A stretch of 64,000 nucleotides of DNA. Source: Mesomycoplasma ovipneumoniae (lineage in GTDB: Bacteria > Bacillota_I > Bacilli_A > Mycoplasmatales > Metamycoplasmataceae). The position numbers were made by a program, and so were the translations under genes. The stretch lies in the NCBI GenBank assembly GCA_009756935.1, contig VZDP01000004.1, positions 1 to 64,000 on the forward strand, in the 5' to 3' direction. The notes under the pieces were generated by a model. It did no database searches. It worked only from the letters and a program-made list of their open reading frames with translations, and was not told the DNA's origin. Of the stretch, positions 10,264-20,822 are shown in pieces; the stretch's first letter is position 1, and each line of letters starts with the position of its first letter.

Positions 10264-11736
10264 TCATTTTTTCTTTTTTGATTCTTCATATTTATCTAAA
10301 TAATTGTTTTTTAAATCTTCAATTAGTTCAAGTCGACTAACGTTTTTATCAAAAACGATATTTTTATTCTTATGAAAAGCCAAGATTTGGAAGGCCGCTT
10401 TTTGAAAACTAGATTCAGGGATTGTAATAAAATTTTGTGCTAAATCCGTTTGAAAAATTGTTGTCAAAAAAATATTATTATTTTCTGTTTTTCTAAGAAC
10501 CAATTTTTCTCATTCTACTCTTTTTGAAAAATTAGTAGGAGTCGATATGGGCTGGAGAACACTTCCTCAAAATGGTTCATAACCAATTCGCTCTCAAGTT
10601 TCGTAAATAAAAATATTATTATTTTTTAGAAATTCATTAAGTTTTTCGCCCTTTAAAAATTTCTGTTGAAAATCAGAAATTAGATCATTTTGGTCAATTT
10701 TTAATTTAGGATCCAATTTTAAAATTCGGTCAATAATTGTTGTCTTAAATTCGTCAATATTTTTAATAATAGCATGTTTTTTTGGTAAAAAACTGTTAGA
10801 TCAAGGATTAATTTTATTTGTAATTAAATCAAGAATTTTTGGCTTTAAAGTTTTAATATTATTAATTTTTTGGCTAAAATTGATAATACTAGACATAAAA
10901 AAGGGGGAAGAAGTACTAATCTTGTTTTTTGGCAAATTGTACCTTTTTGCTAGCTTATTATAAATTTTTCTAGCTTCTTGTTCAATTGATATTTTCTTTT
11001 TTTTCTGTTCTTTATAATCTATAATGTTATCATTATCGTCGGTGTAAATTCCTTCGTCAATGTCCCTAAAGGTGATTGTTTTATTTTTAGGATAGACTAT
11101 AACATTAAAAAAAGGCGAATCATCAAAAACTCTGTCAGGTTCAATTAATTTTGAATCTATAACATAATCTGGTACAAATCTTGTGGCTGTAATGCTTGAA
11201 AAACCATTTTCTTCAAAATAATAGTAGGTAACACGAGTTGTCGATGAATATCTAACATGTTCGTTTATTATAATATTGTTTTTTTCTAAGACTTTTTCAA
11301 GAAGTTCTCCTTTTAGAAATTTGTCTTCAAATTCTGACTTGAGTTCAGAAGTATTAACATTTGCAAAATTAGGATTATTTTTTATAATTTCTTCAGTTCT
11401 ATCAACTATATTTTTTTGAAATTGTTCTAAGTTTTCAATTATTAGATCATCAGGTTCGCGAAGGAATCAAATGTTGTCCCGTTGTTTTTCTGGTTGATTA
11501 TAAAACAAATTTAGGGCTGGAAAAGTACCGTTTTTTGTATTAAATTCTTCATAATGTTTTGCTAGTAAATTTAAAAAATAGTAAGAATTGTAATTTTCTG
11601 GATTGTTAATTCCGTCATCTATGTTAAAAATCTGTTTAGTAATAAAAGTAATTAAATTTCCACAGGAAGTTAAAAAAAATGCCGGAATTAAAAGGGTTGT
11701 TCCCAAAAATTTAGTAAGAATTAGTTTATTTTTCAT
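10264..11736 (-). CDS. Surface lipoprotein with two internal repeats, copy B
   Basis: A 490-aa paralogue of the 6263-7714 lipoprotein. It has the same signal peptide, lipobox FLTSC (Cys25) and two-repeat architecture. The ATG at 11736 matches copy A; one extra ATG precedes it. Differences cluster in the middle (EQKKKKISIEQ insertion, IDSKLIEPDRVFDD), as expected for diverging surface paralogues. No in-frame stop other than TGA(Trp) is seen. Its upstream protease is a pseudogene, so the lipoprotein may now work with the protease of copy A or alone. Confidence 0.85.
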
Positions 11737-12022
11737 CATTAACCAAATAAGGAAGTGCTAATTTATCTTCAACAGAATTATCAAAAGTTACAAATTTAAA
11801 TTTTTTGATATAAATCTGATAGTAACCTGCTTTTTCTGCTTTTTCTAATTTCTTTTAGTTTCCAATAAAGTAAGTATTTTTGCTAGCTTTTAACATATTT
11901 TTAAAATTAGGAGTGCCTGACCGATGCTTTTCAAATCTTCAAAATAACCCATTTTGTTTTTGGTTAAATCACTATGATCTGCAAAAATTGCCAAAACAGA
12001 TAAAATTGGTTGTTACCTTCAT
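11726..12022 (-). pseudogene. Decayed S8 protease gene of the second cassette
   Basis: Compared with the intact gene at 7704-9809, only two pieces remain: about 100 nt of the 3' end (LVNDEK stop, overlapping lipoprotein B) and about 140 nt around DHSDLTKxKxGYFE ... DFKNMLKAS. They are joined by an internal deletion of roughly 420 nt. Frameshifts interrupt what remains. The -10, an AGGAGA ribosome site and an ATG (12022) survive, giving only a 16-codon ORF. The catalytic Ser, His and most of the protein are gone. Confidence 0.8.
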
Positions 12023-12060
12023 TAAATTCTCCTTATAATTTGTTCTTATATTTTTAACAA

Positions 12061-12066
12061 ATTATA
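12061..12066 (-). promoter_or_regulatory. -10 element upstream of the decayed protease / lipoprotein B
   Basis: Minus strand GATATAATTTG, 38 nt before the surviving ATG and AGGAGA. It probably still drives lipoprotein B. Confidence 0.5.
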
Positions 12067-12098
12067 TCATGATCTTCAAAAACAAGAAAGTAAAAAAT

Positions 12099-12145
12099 AA
12101 AAAAATATAATTTCATAATATTTTGTAAAAAAATTATATTTTTTT
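12099..12145 (-). terminator. Terminator after lepB
   Basis: Arms AAAAAAATATAATTT and AAATTATATTTTTTT form a long A-U stem with T-rich ends on both strands. It lies 60 nt beyond lepB and upstream of the next promoter. Confidence 0.6.
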
Positions 12146-12203
12146 ATTTTAACAGTTGTCTATATTTATGAATTAACAAATTTATATAAAGTAGCACTAA
12201 CCC

Positions 12204-12707
12204 CTATAAAATTCCAATGACATCACCTAGATCAAAAAATCCAAAATCTCGGCTGTCGCTACTGTTTTCCAAATTATCACCAACAGCAAAAAATTTATTT
12301 TCAGGCACTATTCCATCGAACAAAAAAGTTGCACTTTTGATAAAAGTTGCAACTTTTTTATCATTTATGTAAATTTCATTATCTTTAACAGTTATTTTAT
12401 CCCCTGGCAGTCCTAAAATCCTTTTAATTAAAACTATTTCTTTGTAATTAAAAGCGACAATATCGTTTCTTTTTGGTGATTTTACTCTATTAATAAAAAT
12501 TTTTTGCCCGTGTTGTAGAGTTGGAAACATCGAGTTACCTTCAACATCAACTAACCTAAAAATAAAAGTAAAGAGAATAAAAACTGTTACGGCAATTGAA
12601 AAGACTAAAGCTGACAAACCAAATAAAAAGGTTTTTTTATTAAAAAATTTTTTCTTTGGTTTAACAATTACAAAATTATTTTTTTCCATAGTTGAATCGT
12701 TTTTCAT
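12204..12707 (-). CDS. lepB: Signal peptidase I (S26 family)
   Basis: 167 aa. One N-terminal transmembrane helix (about residues 27-50) precedes the S26 boxes: catalytic Ser in VEGNSMFPTLQHG, catalytic Lys in IVLIKRILGLPGD, and box E VGDNLENSSDSRDFG. It cleaves signal peptides of secreted, non-lipoprotein precursors. It ends in a true TAG (12206-12204). A TATAAT at 12731-12726 sits about 20 nt before the ATG with no ribosome site, so it appears to have its own promoter at the end of the preceding operon. Confidence 0.92.
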   Translation of the reverse strand: MKNDSTMEKNNFVIVKPKKKFFNKKTFLFGLSALVFSIAVTVFILFTFIFRLVDVEGNSMFPTLQHGQKIFINRVKSPKRNDIVAFNYKEIVLIKRILGLPGDKITVKDNEIYINDKKVATFIKSATFLFDGIVPENKFFAVGDNLENSSDSRDFGFFDLGDVIGIL

Positions 12708-12725
12708 TTAAGTATTACACTGATA

Positions 12726-12731
12726 ATTATA
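12726..12731 (-). promoter_or_regulatory. -10 element of lepB
   Basis: Minus strand ATATATAATTATC in the 55-nt gap between the pseudouridine synthase stop and the lepB start. Confidence 0.5.
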
Positions 12732-12762
12732 TATAATAGTTGCTTAGCTAAAATTTAATTTG

Positions 12763-13470
12763 TTAAAAAATGTTCTTTAGTGACAAAATTTCGGCTTGAG
12801 ACAGTTTACGTTTTTCACCTGGTTTTAAATTTCCAAGTTCAATAGTTGCAAAACTCAGTCTTCGGAGCATAAGAACTTTTTTGGAAACAGATATAAAAAT
12901 TTTTTTAACATGATGGTTTGAACCTTGCCAAATTTTGACAATATATGTCCGGGAGGCAACTTTTTGAACTTTTTGAACAGATTTTACATTATCTAAATAA
13001 ATTTCATTGTTATTCAAAAAGTTGATTTCCTCATCATTTAAATTAAAATCAGTTTTGACTAAATATGTTCTCTGAATTTTTGAACTAGGATGAAGTAATT
13101 TATTGCTAATTTCGCCATCATTTGTTACCAAAATTAGTCCGGTTGTTTCAAAATCCAGCCTGCCTACTGGAAACAAATAGGAATTTTTATCAAAAAATTC
13201 CATTATTGTTGGCCTATTTTGTGGATCAGTTCGACTTGTAATATAATTTTTTGGTTTATTTAGCGCATATCAGACGATTTTTGGTTTTTTATTTATTTTT
13301 TGACCGTCAAACTCAACAACATCAAGGTCAGAAATTTTTTGGCCTATTTGTGCAAATTTACCATTAATTTTTATTCGTTTTTCGTTGATTAATATTTCGG
13401 CTTTTCGTCTGGAGGCAATTCCCATTTGCGATAAAAATTTATGAATTCTAACTGTTTTCATGATTTTCAA
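12763..13470 (-). CDS. RsuA/RluB-type pseudouridine synthase
   Basis: 235 aa. The N-terminal S4 RNA-binding domain (VRIHKFLSQMGIASRRKAE) is followed by the catalytic domain with VGRLDFETTGLILVTNDG, containing the catalytic Asp, and the tail region WQGSNHHVKKIF. It isomerises a uridine in rRNA; the RluB (23S) and RsuA (16S) types cannot be separated by eye. The start ATG 13470 (or 13461) overlaps sufU by 23 (or 14) nt, so it is translationally coupled. Confidence 0.88.
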
Positions 13471-13870
13471 TTTGTTTTTGCAACAAAAACAAAGGTAGTT
13501 TAATACAGATTACTCGGTTTGGGTGACTTTTAACCATAAAAAGTGCATTTAAATCTCCTAAAATTGGGATAATTTTTTGAGATTTAATCATTTCTTCATA
13601 ATTTTCAAGCAAAATTTGCGCTTCACTTATGGTTTTATTAATTAAAATTTTTTCAAATAAATAACAACTTGCGAGCAAAAGTGTACAACCTGAAGCGCAA
13701 AATTGTATTTTTTTAATTTTTTGACCAATAATTTCTAAGTCTAACTGAGCCCAATCGTCACAGTTATTATTCATCTCAGAGCTTGTTGACTTACAAATTC
13801 GTTTTTTTTCTTTGAATTTTTCATTAGCATCGACAATAATATTTCGTCGAATAATAAAATCATTATACAA
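13448..13870 (-). CDS. sufU: Iron-sulfur cluster scaffold/sulfur acceptor SufU
   Basis: 140 aa, SufU/IscU fold. The three conserved Cys regions are visible: NNNCDDW, FCASGCTLLLAS and NRVICIKLP. In Firmicutes SufU is a zinc-dependent sulfur acceptor for SufS. It overlaps sufS by 8 nt, forming the minimal SufS-SufU pair typical of mycoplasmas that lack SufBCD. Confidence 0.88.
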   Translation of the reverse strand: MYNDFIIRRNIIVDANEKFKEKKRICKSTSSEMNNNCDDWAQLDLEIIGQKIKKIQFCASGCTLLLASCYLFEKILINKTISEAQILLENYEEMIKSQKIIPILGDLNALFMVKSHPNRVICIKLPLFLLQKQIENHENS

Positions 13871-15008
13871 AATCTAAAAACCTCTTTTCTTCTAGGTTGG
13901 TAATTAAGTCGTCAATATCAGCAAAATCATTGTAAAAACCAAGCGAAACTCTGATGAAACTATCATTTTTTAGCACTTTTTTTAGTAACGGTACACAAAA
14001 ATTCCCGCTTCGAACATAAATATCGTTATTTCCTAGGTATGAAGCAACATCTTGAGCGCTAAAACCTTTAATATTGAAAATTATAATATGGTCGCCTTTT
14101 TTTGAAAAAATTTCAATATCATCAATTTTTTCTAATTTTTCATATAAATAGTCGGCCAAAATTTTAATTTTTTTATAAATAGTTTCAATCCCGATTTCAT
14201 TTATAAAATCAATAGCAGCATTTAAGCCCCAAATTGCAGCAAAATTTAGTGTCCCGGCTTCAAATTTGCGATAATCATTATAAAAAAGTAAATTTTTGCT
14301 GTCAAATTTTCGAATTATGCCCCCTCCAAATTTTACAGGTTCTAGTCAATCTATCAAATATTTTTTTATTGCAAGCACACCTAATCCAGTTGGTCCGTAA
14401 AATTTATTAGAACTAAAAGCCAATGCGTGGCAAAAATTCATGCTAACTTTTTGAAAGTTTATTGATTGTGTTGCATCATTTATTACAAAAGCGCCGTTTT
14501 TTATAGCTTTTTCTCAAATTTTAGGTAAATCTAGATTTACTAAAATTGAATTATTTGCTTGACTTATAGCAATAACAGCCGTTTTTGGTGAAATTTTGTC
14601 AACTATTTTTGTGCTATAAACAATTTTTGCGCCCACCTTTTGAGCAATTTTGACTCAAACAAGTAGATTTGAAGAATGATTTAAGGGTGAAAGTAAAATT
14701 TCATCTCCCCTTCTTATGGATTTTTTAATCATGTTAGCAAAAAGATTTATTGATTCTGTTGTTCCAGAAGTAAAAATAATTTCTTCGGCAAAACCATCAA
14801 TTAATTTTGCAATTTTTTCGCGAGTTTGGTTTAAAATCTGTAAATTTTCAAAGGCGATTTTTGAATTTGATGAGTGTGTATTAACTGCACAATTTGTGTA
14901 AAAATGGTTAATTTTTTCAATTACAGATATTGGTTTTTGCGTCATTGCCGCAGAATCTAAATAAGTTACCTTATTTAAAAAAGGAAAAAATTGTTTATAA
15001 TTAGTCAT
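13863..15008 (-). CDS. sufS: Cysteine desulfurase SufS
   Basis: 381 aa, class V aminotransferase fold. The start TYLDSAAMTQKP is typical. TSGTTESIN forms part of the PLP site, the Schiff-base Lys is in SSNKFYGPTG, and the catalytic Cys loop is RSGNFCVPLL. It removes sulfur from cysteine for Fe-S and thio-tRNA synthesis. Overlaps of 8 nt with tlyA upstream and 8 nt with sufU downstream indicate one transcript. Confidence 0.93.
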
Positions 15009-15714
15009 TTTTCTTGATAAAATGCAAAAAATACTCGATATTTTTTGATTTTAGTCCTTTAATTGGTGATTTAGTTGAATTAACAAAATCAAAGTCATTT
15101 TTAGCGAATTCAACCAGCCTGTTAATTAAAAACTCGTGAAATTCAGGCGAAACATAACCACCTTTTTGGACATATTTTGAGCTAGCCTCAAATTGAGGTT
15201 TAAATAAAGCAATAAAACTTTGCCCTTTTTTTAACAGATTTTTTACAACACTAATAACAATTTTAAGACTAATAAAGGAAACATCGCAAACAATTATGTC
15301 GATTTTTTCATCAAAAAAATCGCTTGTAACATATTTAATGTTGGTTTTTTCTTTTACTGAAACTCTAGGATCAATTCTTAAAGAATAATCTAATTGATTC
15401 AAACCTGAATCAAGAGCAAAAACTTTTTTTGCGCCTTTTTCAAGGCAAATTTGTGTAAAACCACCTTTAGAAGAGCCAATATCTAGAACAATTTTGTTAT
15501 TAAAATCAAGTCCGAATTTTTCGTAAGCTCAAAGCAATTTTATGGCGCCACGGGAGACATATTTTTCCTTTATTTCAACTGTCACTTGGTCTAAATTTTT
15601 AATTTTATATGCTGGCAGAAGGCATACTTTATTATTGACTTTTACATGACCAGTTTTAATTAATGATTCAGCTTTTTCAAAACCCATGCTTAGAATTTTG
15701 CTAAGTAGGTTCAT
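15001..15714 (-). CDS. tlyA: TlyA-family rRNA 2'-O-methyltransferase (hemolysin A homologue)
   Basis: 237 aa. The N-terminal S4 domain (MGFEKAESLIKTGHVKVNNK) and YVSRGAIKLL lead into a Rossmann methyltransferase with VLDIGSSKGGFTQ (SAM motif I) and CDVSFISL. The family methylates 16S/23S rRNA; the hemolysin name is historical. It overlaps sufS, and the hypothetical gene upstream ends one base before its ATG. Confidence 0.9.
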
Positions 15715-16176
15715 TTATTTTCATCTCCTTAAAATTTCAATGAGTTTGATATTAAAATTTGGATCAGTTTTTATTCATTCAAGCGATAAATTGTTAAAAG
15801 CATCTCTTCGACGGTCTTCAAAATCGAATAATTTTTGTCTGAATTTAAATCTTTGTAGGTAAATTTGTCAACTATAAAACAAAAAAATTGCTAAATTTTT
15901 ATGAATTCTTAAGTTTGAAAATAAATTTAAGTTTAAAAACTGTTTCATGCATGAAATTCAATTTTCAACTTTGTAAATATTATTAACTAATTTTAAATCA
16001 AGTTGAGCACATTGTTGATTTGAAACACTAATTTCTAAAATTTTTGAAAGGTTATAAAATAAAAATTTAAATTTTTTTCCAAGTATTTTTTTATATTTTC
16101 AAAATTTAGTCTCAATTTTGATATGACTTTTTATTTCATGTTTATTTTTGAGGTCTAAGAAGATTCTTGTTTTCAT
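15715..16176 (-). CDS. Conserved-looking hypothetical protein, Trp(TGA)-rich
   Basis: 153 aa, starting MKTRIFLDLKNKHEIK at ATG 16176 and ending LIEILRRWK at TAA 15717-15715. It is open only when TGA is read as Trp (five such codons). Basic and aromatic, mostly alpha-helical in appearance, no signal peptide or clear membrane helix. It overlaps nusB by 35 nt and abuts tlyA without a gap; AGGAGATGA at its end supplies the tlyA ribosome site. Its function is not recognised. Co-transcription with nusB and tlyA hints at an RNA- or ribosome-related role, which is inference only. Confidence 0.75.
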
Positions 16177-16936
16177 AATAATTGTATACTTTTTGCAAAA
16201 CAGCATTTACAAAACTAAATTCATCGCCACCTTCAATGCTAAAAATTTTAGTGATTTCAATAGCCTCATTAAAAATAATTCGGCGTGGTTGGAAAAATAA
16301 TTCAGCAGCTCCCAAAAGCAAAATTGATCGAATTAATGGCAACATTCTATCTCAACTTCAATTAGATTTTAACTGTAAAGTAATGACTTTCTTCAAAAAA
16401 ACATAGTTTTTCTTGACAAAAGTAAGTATTTTCAACTGATCAAAAGTGACTTCAAAATACTTATTTTTTATTTCATCAATGTCAATATTTTGATCAAAAA
16501 GTTGTGAGCCATAAATAATTGAAATATTAGCCATTCTTTTAATTCGTTGTTTGGATAGACTTTGAAACTCAAGGCAACTATTTTCTTCGTCGTCTTCAGA
16601 GATTTTAGTATGCTTATATTGGTAATTTATTGACTGACTATTTGAGCAAAAAGCTCGATTTTCATAGGTTATTTTCATTAAATTACTGTTATGTTGACAA
16701 CTTGGAGCACTCAAGATGTCACAATTTTTTACCCCATCTTGAGTGTCATTTTGACTTGAAATACCAGGTAAATTTTTAGAACTATTACAGTCGAGCGAAC
16801 TTACAAAAAGAGAGCGTTGCTTTTGTAAAACGTGTGCAAATTCCTTTGCTTCTAGATCAAAATAAGGAAGAGTATTTTTTTTCTTATTCCTATATTTTTG
16901 GTTTTTTGCCGAATTTTTTTTGTTTAAATGATTCAT
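16142..16936 (-). CDS. nusB: Transcription antitermination factor NusB, N-terminally extended
   Basis: 264 aa against the usual 130-150. The NusB domain is the C-terminal half: KQRIKRMANISIIYGSQLF, IRSILLLGAAELFF, FNEAIEITKIFS and EFSFVNAVLQKVY. NusB binds boxA RNA with S10 during rRNA transcription. The N-terminal 110-130 residues are polar low-complexity sequence (SSQNDTQDG, CDILSAPSCQHNS) with several Cys, unlike the rest. Initiation at an internal ATG (such as MKITYE or MANISI) is possible. First gene of the operon, with candidate -10 sequences near 16991-17014. Confidence 0.8.
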
Positions 16937-17138
16937 TTTATTCCACTTTTTTGCTTTTGCTGACTAGATAATTGAGTTTAAATCTGACTAATTATAAAAA
17001 AATAATAAATTATACTTTAAATTTAATAAAATTTTATCATTTTTCAATATATTAAAAAGAATTTGTAGCAATTATTTAGCCCTTTTATTGGAAAAATTCT
17101 GAAATTAAAATATTTAAAACTGTAAATTCAAGGAATAA

Positions 17139-18335
17139 TTATTCTAAAGAGTCAAAAATATCTTCACCTATTTCCGCTAGCTCAACTTGAAAATTTCTGG
17201 CAATTATGTTTCCGATAGTTGCAAGCGAATCAACAGGATTTTTTAATTTTTTGGACTTTGATGTGAATTTTTTTGAAAAAATTGTTAGTGGTAAAGCCTC
17301 GCGTGTGTGATTTGTGCCGGGAAAACAAGGGTCATTTCCGTGATCAGAAGAAACAATTAATAAGTCATCATCTTTTAGTGTATTTACTAATTTTGCTAGT
17401 TTAATGTCAAAATTATTTAAATTTTGACAATAGCCCATAATATCGCGACGGTGACCATAACTTGAGTCAAATTCGACCAAATTCACAAAAATAAATTGAT
17501 TTTTTGTGGATTTGGAGGCAATATCAATTGCGATATCCATATTATTTTCATCACTGTCAGGTCCAAAAATTTTATCAAGTCCCTGTTTTGAAAAAATATC
17601 GCCAATTTTACCGACTCCTATAGTTTCAATTCCTTTTTGCTGTAATCTATCAAGAATTGATTTTGGCGGTGTGTTTGCATAGTCATGTCTGTTAAAAGTG
17701 CGTGTAAATTTTCCGTTTTGACCAATATAAGGGCGAGCAATAACGCGAGCTACGTTTCATTCTGGCCTTGAAGAACAAATTTTTCTTGCAGCTTTTGCAT
17801 AGCGATATAGATTTTCAAGCCCTAATGTTTCTTCATGACCACAAATTTGTAAAGTGGAATCAGGTGAGGTATAGACAATTATTTTGCCCTCATCGATAGA
17901 TTTTTGTCCTAATTCTGACAAAATTACAGTCCCACTAATTGATTTATTGCCAATAATTTCTCGATTATCAAAGGCTTTTTTGAGCTCTCTTATTAGTTCA
18001 TTAGGAAAACCCTGATCAAAATTTGGGTTAGGCTGAACAGTTTCAATTCCCATCATTTCTCAATGACCCGCGAGGGTGTCTTTTGCATTTGATTTTACGA
18101 TAATTTTTGAAACATAAGCAAGTGGTTCTTTATTTATTTTGCCACTATTTTCGATTTTAGCCACATTAGAAATTCCCATTTTTTTTCAAAAAGGAATTCT
18201 TAATTCACCAGTTTTTGAAACACAATATAAAGTATTTGCGCCCGAATCGCCAAAAACGTCTTGAAAACCATCGTCCCCAATTCCAAGCGAATCAGTTACT
18301 ATTAAGAAAATTCGATTAAATTTGTATTGTTCCAT
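17139..18335 (-). CDS. deoB: Phosphopentomutase
   Basis: 398 aa. It interconverts ribose/deoxyribose 1- and 5-phosphates in nucleoside salvage. Alkaline-phosphatase-superfamily metal motifs are visible: LIVTDSLGIGD near the N-terminus, DTLAGHWEMMGI, NRHDYANTPP, VEFDSSYGHRRD and SSDHGNDP with GTNHTREALP. A monocistronic minus-strand gene, divergent from the exporter at 18411. It fits the cytidine deaminase gene nearby as part of nucleoside catabolism. The gap 16937-17138 downstream shows no gene. Confidence 0.93.
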
Positions 18336-18410
18336 AATTTTTTGTTAGTTTTTCCTAAATTTTTCTATTTTTTAATATTTTAATTAATTTTACAACAATT
18401 AGGGCAGAAG

Positions 18411-20450
18411 ATGAAAGTATTTTTGCAAAAGGATTTAAAAGATTGTGGATTGGCGGTTCTTCAATCAATTTATCATTTCTTTTATGATAAAAAAATATCA
18501 ATAAACTCTTTAAAAACAAAAGCTTTTTATTCAAATGACGGGATAAACATCGCTAATTTAGAGCGATTGGCAAAGGAATTTGGAATTATTCTTGAATCTT
18601 ACGGTGGTCCTTATGAGAATTTAAAAACCTTAGACATCGTAAAACCAACGATTATTCTAATTAAAACTGGGGATTTAAATCATTATGTTTTATTGACAAA
18701 AGTAAAAAAATCAAAATTTGAAATTATCGATCCCTTAAAAGGAAAAGTAAAAATCAAAGCTGAAACAATGGCAAAAATTTTCCAAAATGTTGTAATTTTT
18801 GCCCAAAAAGATCCTGAATATAAAAGATCAAAAATAAAAGATAAGTCATGGAATAATTGGTGGTTTTTCCTTGAGTCAAAAAGTAACTGATATCTTATTT
18901 TTTTATTTTTTATAACTGCAGTTAGTAATTTTTTATCTTCATTATTCATGAAAACAATAATTGACAAGGTTTTGCCCCAACAAGATTTAGGTCTTGTCAT
19001 AAAAGTGAGTCTTTTCTTTGCTTGGATTGTAATTTGGCGAATTTTACAGGACATTATTAAAAAAATATATATTCATAAAATTGAACTAAAAATCGAAAAA
19101 GATATTTTTGATCGTTTTTTTAACGCTCTAAAAACAGGTAAAAATTTTCAACTTTTAAAATTAGACAATCATGATTACATTAGAAGGATTAATTTAATTC
19201 CAAGTTTTGCAGCTTTTTCTGCCAGTTTTTATTATCATATTTTCAACGAAGTTATTACTTTTTTAATTTCATTTTTTATATTGTTGTGGATAGACATTAA
19301 AATTTTGGGCTTAATTATTGGAATAGGCATAATTTACCTTTTTATTAGCATAATTGTGCGAAAAAGTATCTCCAAAAATCACCAATTTTTAATGGAAGAT
19401 CAACTAAATAGTTTGACAAGCACAAATGACATGATTTTTTCCCTTGAAAATTTAAAGCGTGATGATGTTTATAAAAATTTAAAGCATCAATTTGATGAAA
19501 AATATTACCGTTATAAAAAGACAGAATTCAATATTTGGAAAAAAGAGAGTTATTTATCAAGTTTTAATAATTTTCTTTTTTCAATAGCGCCGATTTTAAT
19601 TGTGGTTATTTCCTCTTTTTGAATTTTTGATAATAAATTATCCATTGGCGAATTACTACTTTTTTTAAGTTTTTTTAGCTTTTTTATTAATCCGCTTTCT
19701 TCATTTGTTAATATAGTCACTAATTTGCCGATTTTTTTAAAGGAATTTGAGCTTTTAAATTTTGTGCTCAATATTGAAAAAGAAACAACCGGTAAATATC
19801 ACCAAAAAATTTCGGACATAAAATTAAAAGATTTAAGCGTGAGTTATTATAAAAATAAGACACTTTTTTATATTGAAAAAATGCAAATAAAAGAAAATTT
19901 GCACATAATTGGAAAAAATGGAAGCGGAAAGTCTACATTTTTACGACTTTTAAATCAGGAAATTGTTTATAACGGTGATTTTTTAATTAATAATCTTGAT
20001 TTAAAATATTATGACCAAAACGAGTTGCGTAAGCGAATTTGCTACATAAAATCGCAAAATTATTTCCCTAATATTAGCGTTCTTTCTTTTATAACAAATG
20101 AAAATCCTGAAAAAATTCAGAATTTAATTAATAATTTTCAACGATTTGACATTCAGGAAATGCTTTATGAATGGCAAATTTCCCTTGACTCAAAATTTGT
20201 TAACAATGGCTCAAATTTTTCTAGCGGTCAAAAGCAAATAATCGCAATTTTGCAACTTTTAACCAAAGATTTTGACTTAATTTTATTAGATGAAGCTTTT
20301 GAAAACATCGATGAAAAAAATTTTGAATTTTTAAAGAAAGTAATCTCAAATTACCAAAAAAATGCAATGTTTATCGAGATCTCTCATTCAAAAAGATATG
20401 TAATTGACCAAGGAGAAACTTTTGACATCAAAGATATATCAAAACAATAA
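18411..20450 (+). CDS. Peptidase C39-containing ABC exporter (bacteriocin/peptide type)
   Basis: 679 aa. The N-terminal C39 peptidase domain (1-140) keeps the catalytic Cys in KDCGLAVLQ, His in NHYVLLTKV and Asp in FEIIDPLKG. A membrane domain of about six helices follows (160-440). The ATPase has IGKNGSGKST (Walker A), NFSSGQKQ (signature) and LILLDEAFEN (Walker B). Such exporters cleave a double-glycine leader from a peptide and pump it out. All catalytic residues are present, so it is probably active. No leader peptide with a GG site is visible nearby. First gene of a plus-strand run ending at era. Confidence 0.88.
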
Positions 20451-20805
20451 GATAACAATGATAATTAGTGTCTTTTTGCTAATTTTGATGGGCGCAAGTT
20501 TTTACTATTTTTTTCAGATAAAAACCTACAGGACCGTTAATTTTATTTTAGAAATTGATGAAAAACATAAAACATTTGCGACAGTAAATTCAGACATATA
20601 TTATTTAATGGATAAAGATTCATTTGCCCAATTTCAATTTCAGGACCGAGTAGTTAGACTTGAAATTACAAAAATTGTTAATGTAAAACAGAATGAATTT
20701 GTTATTGAGTTCACAAAATCACTGTTATTAAAACCAAAAACTCAACTGCCAGCCGTTCTTTTCTTAAAAAATACAGGTAATTTTTTAGATCTTTTTACAA
20801 AATAG
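20422..20805 (+). CDS. Small membrane-anchored protein coupled to the C39 exporter
   Basis: 127 aa. The start is TTG 20422, placed by AAGGAG (20410-20415) with 6-nt spacing; it overlaps the exporter by 29 nt. One transmembrane helix (IISVFLLILMGASFYYFF) is followed by about 95 beta-rich residues. Size, topology and coupling suggest a reduced accessory subunit such as a mini HlyD/LcnD adaptor, which would suit a cell with no outer membrane; this is inference. No sequence signature confirms it. Confidence 0.7.
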   Translation: MTSKIYQNNKITMIISVFLLILMGASFYYFFQIKTYRTVNFILEIDEKHKTFATVNSDIYYLMDKDSFAQFQFQDRVVRLEITKIVNVKQNEFVIEFTKSLLLKPKTQLPAVLFLKNTGNFLDLFTK

Positions 20806-20822
20806 AATAAAATTAAATGTAA

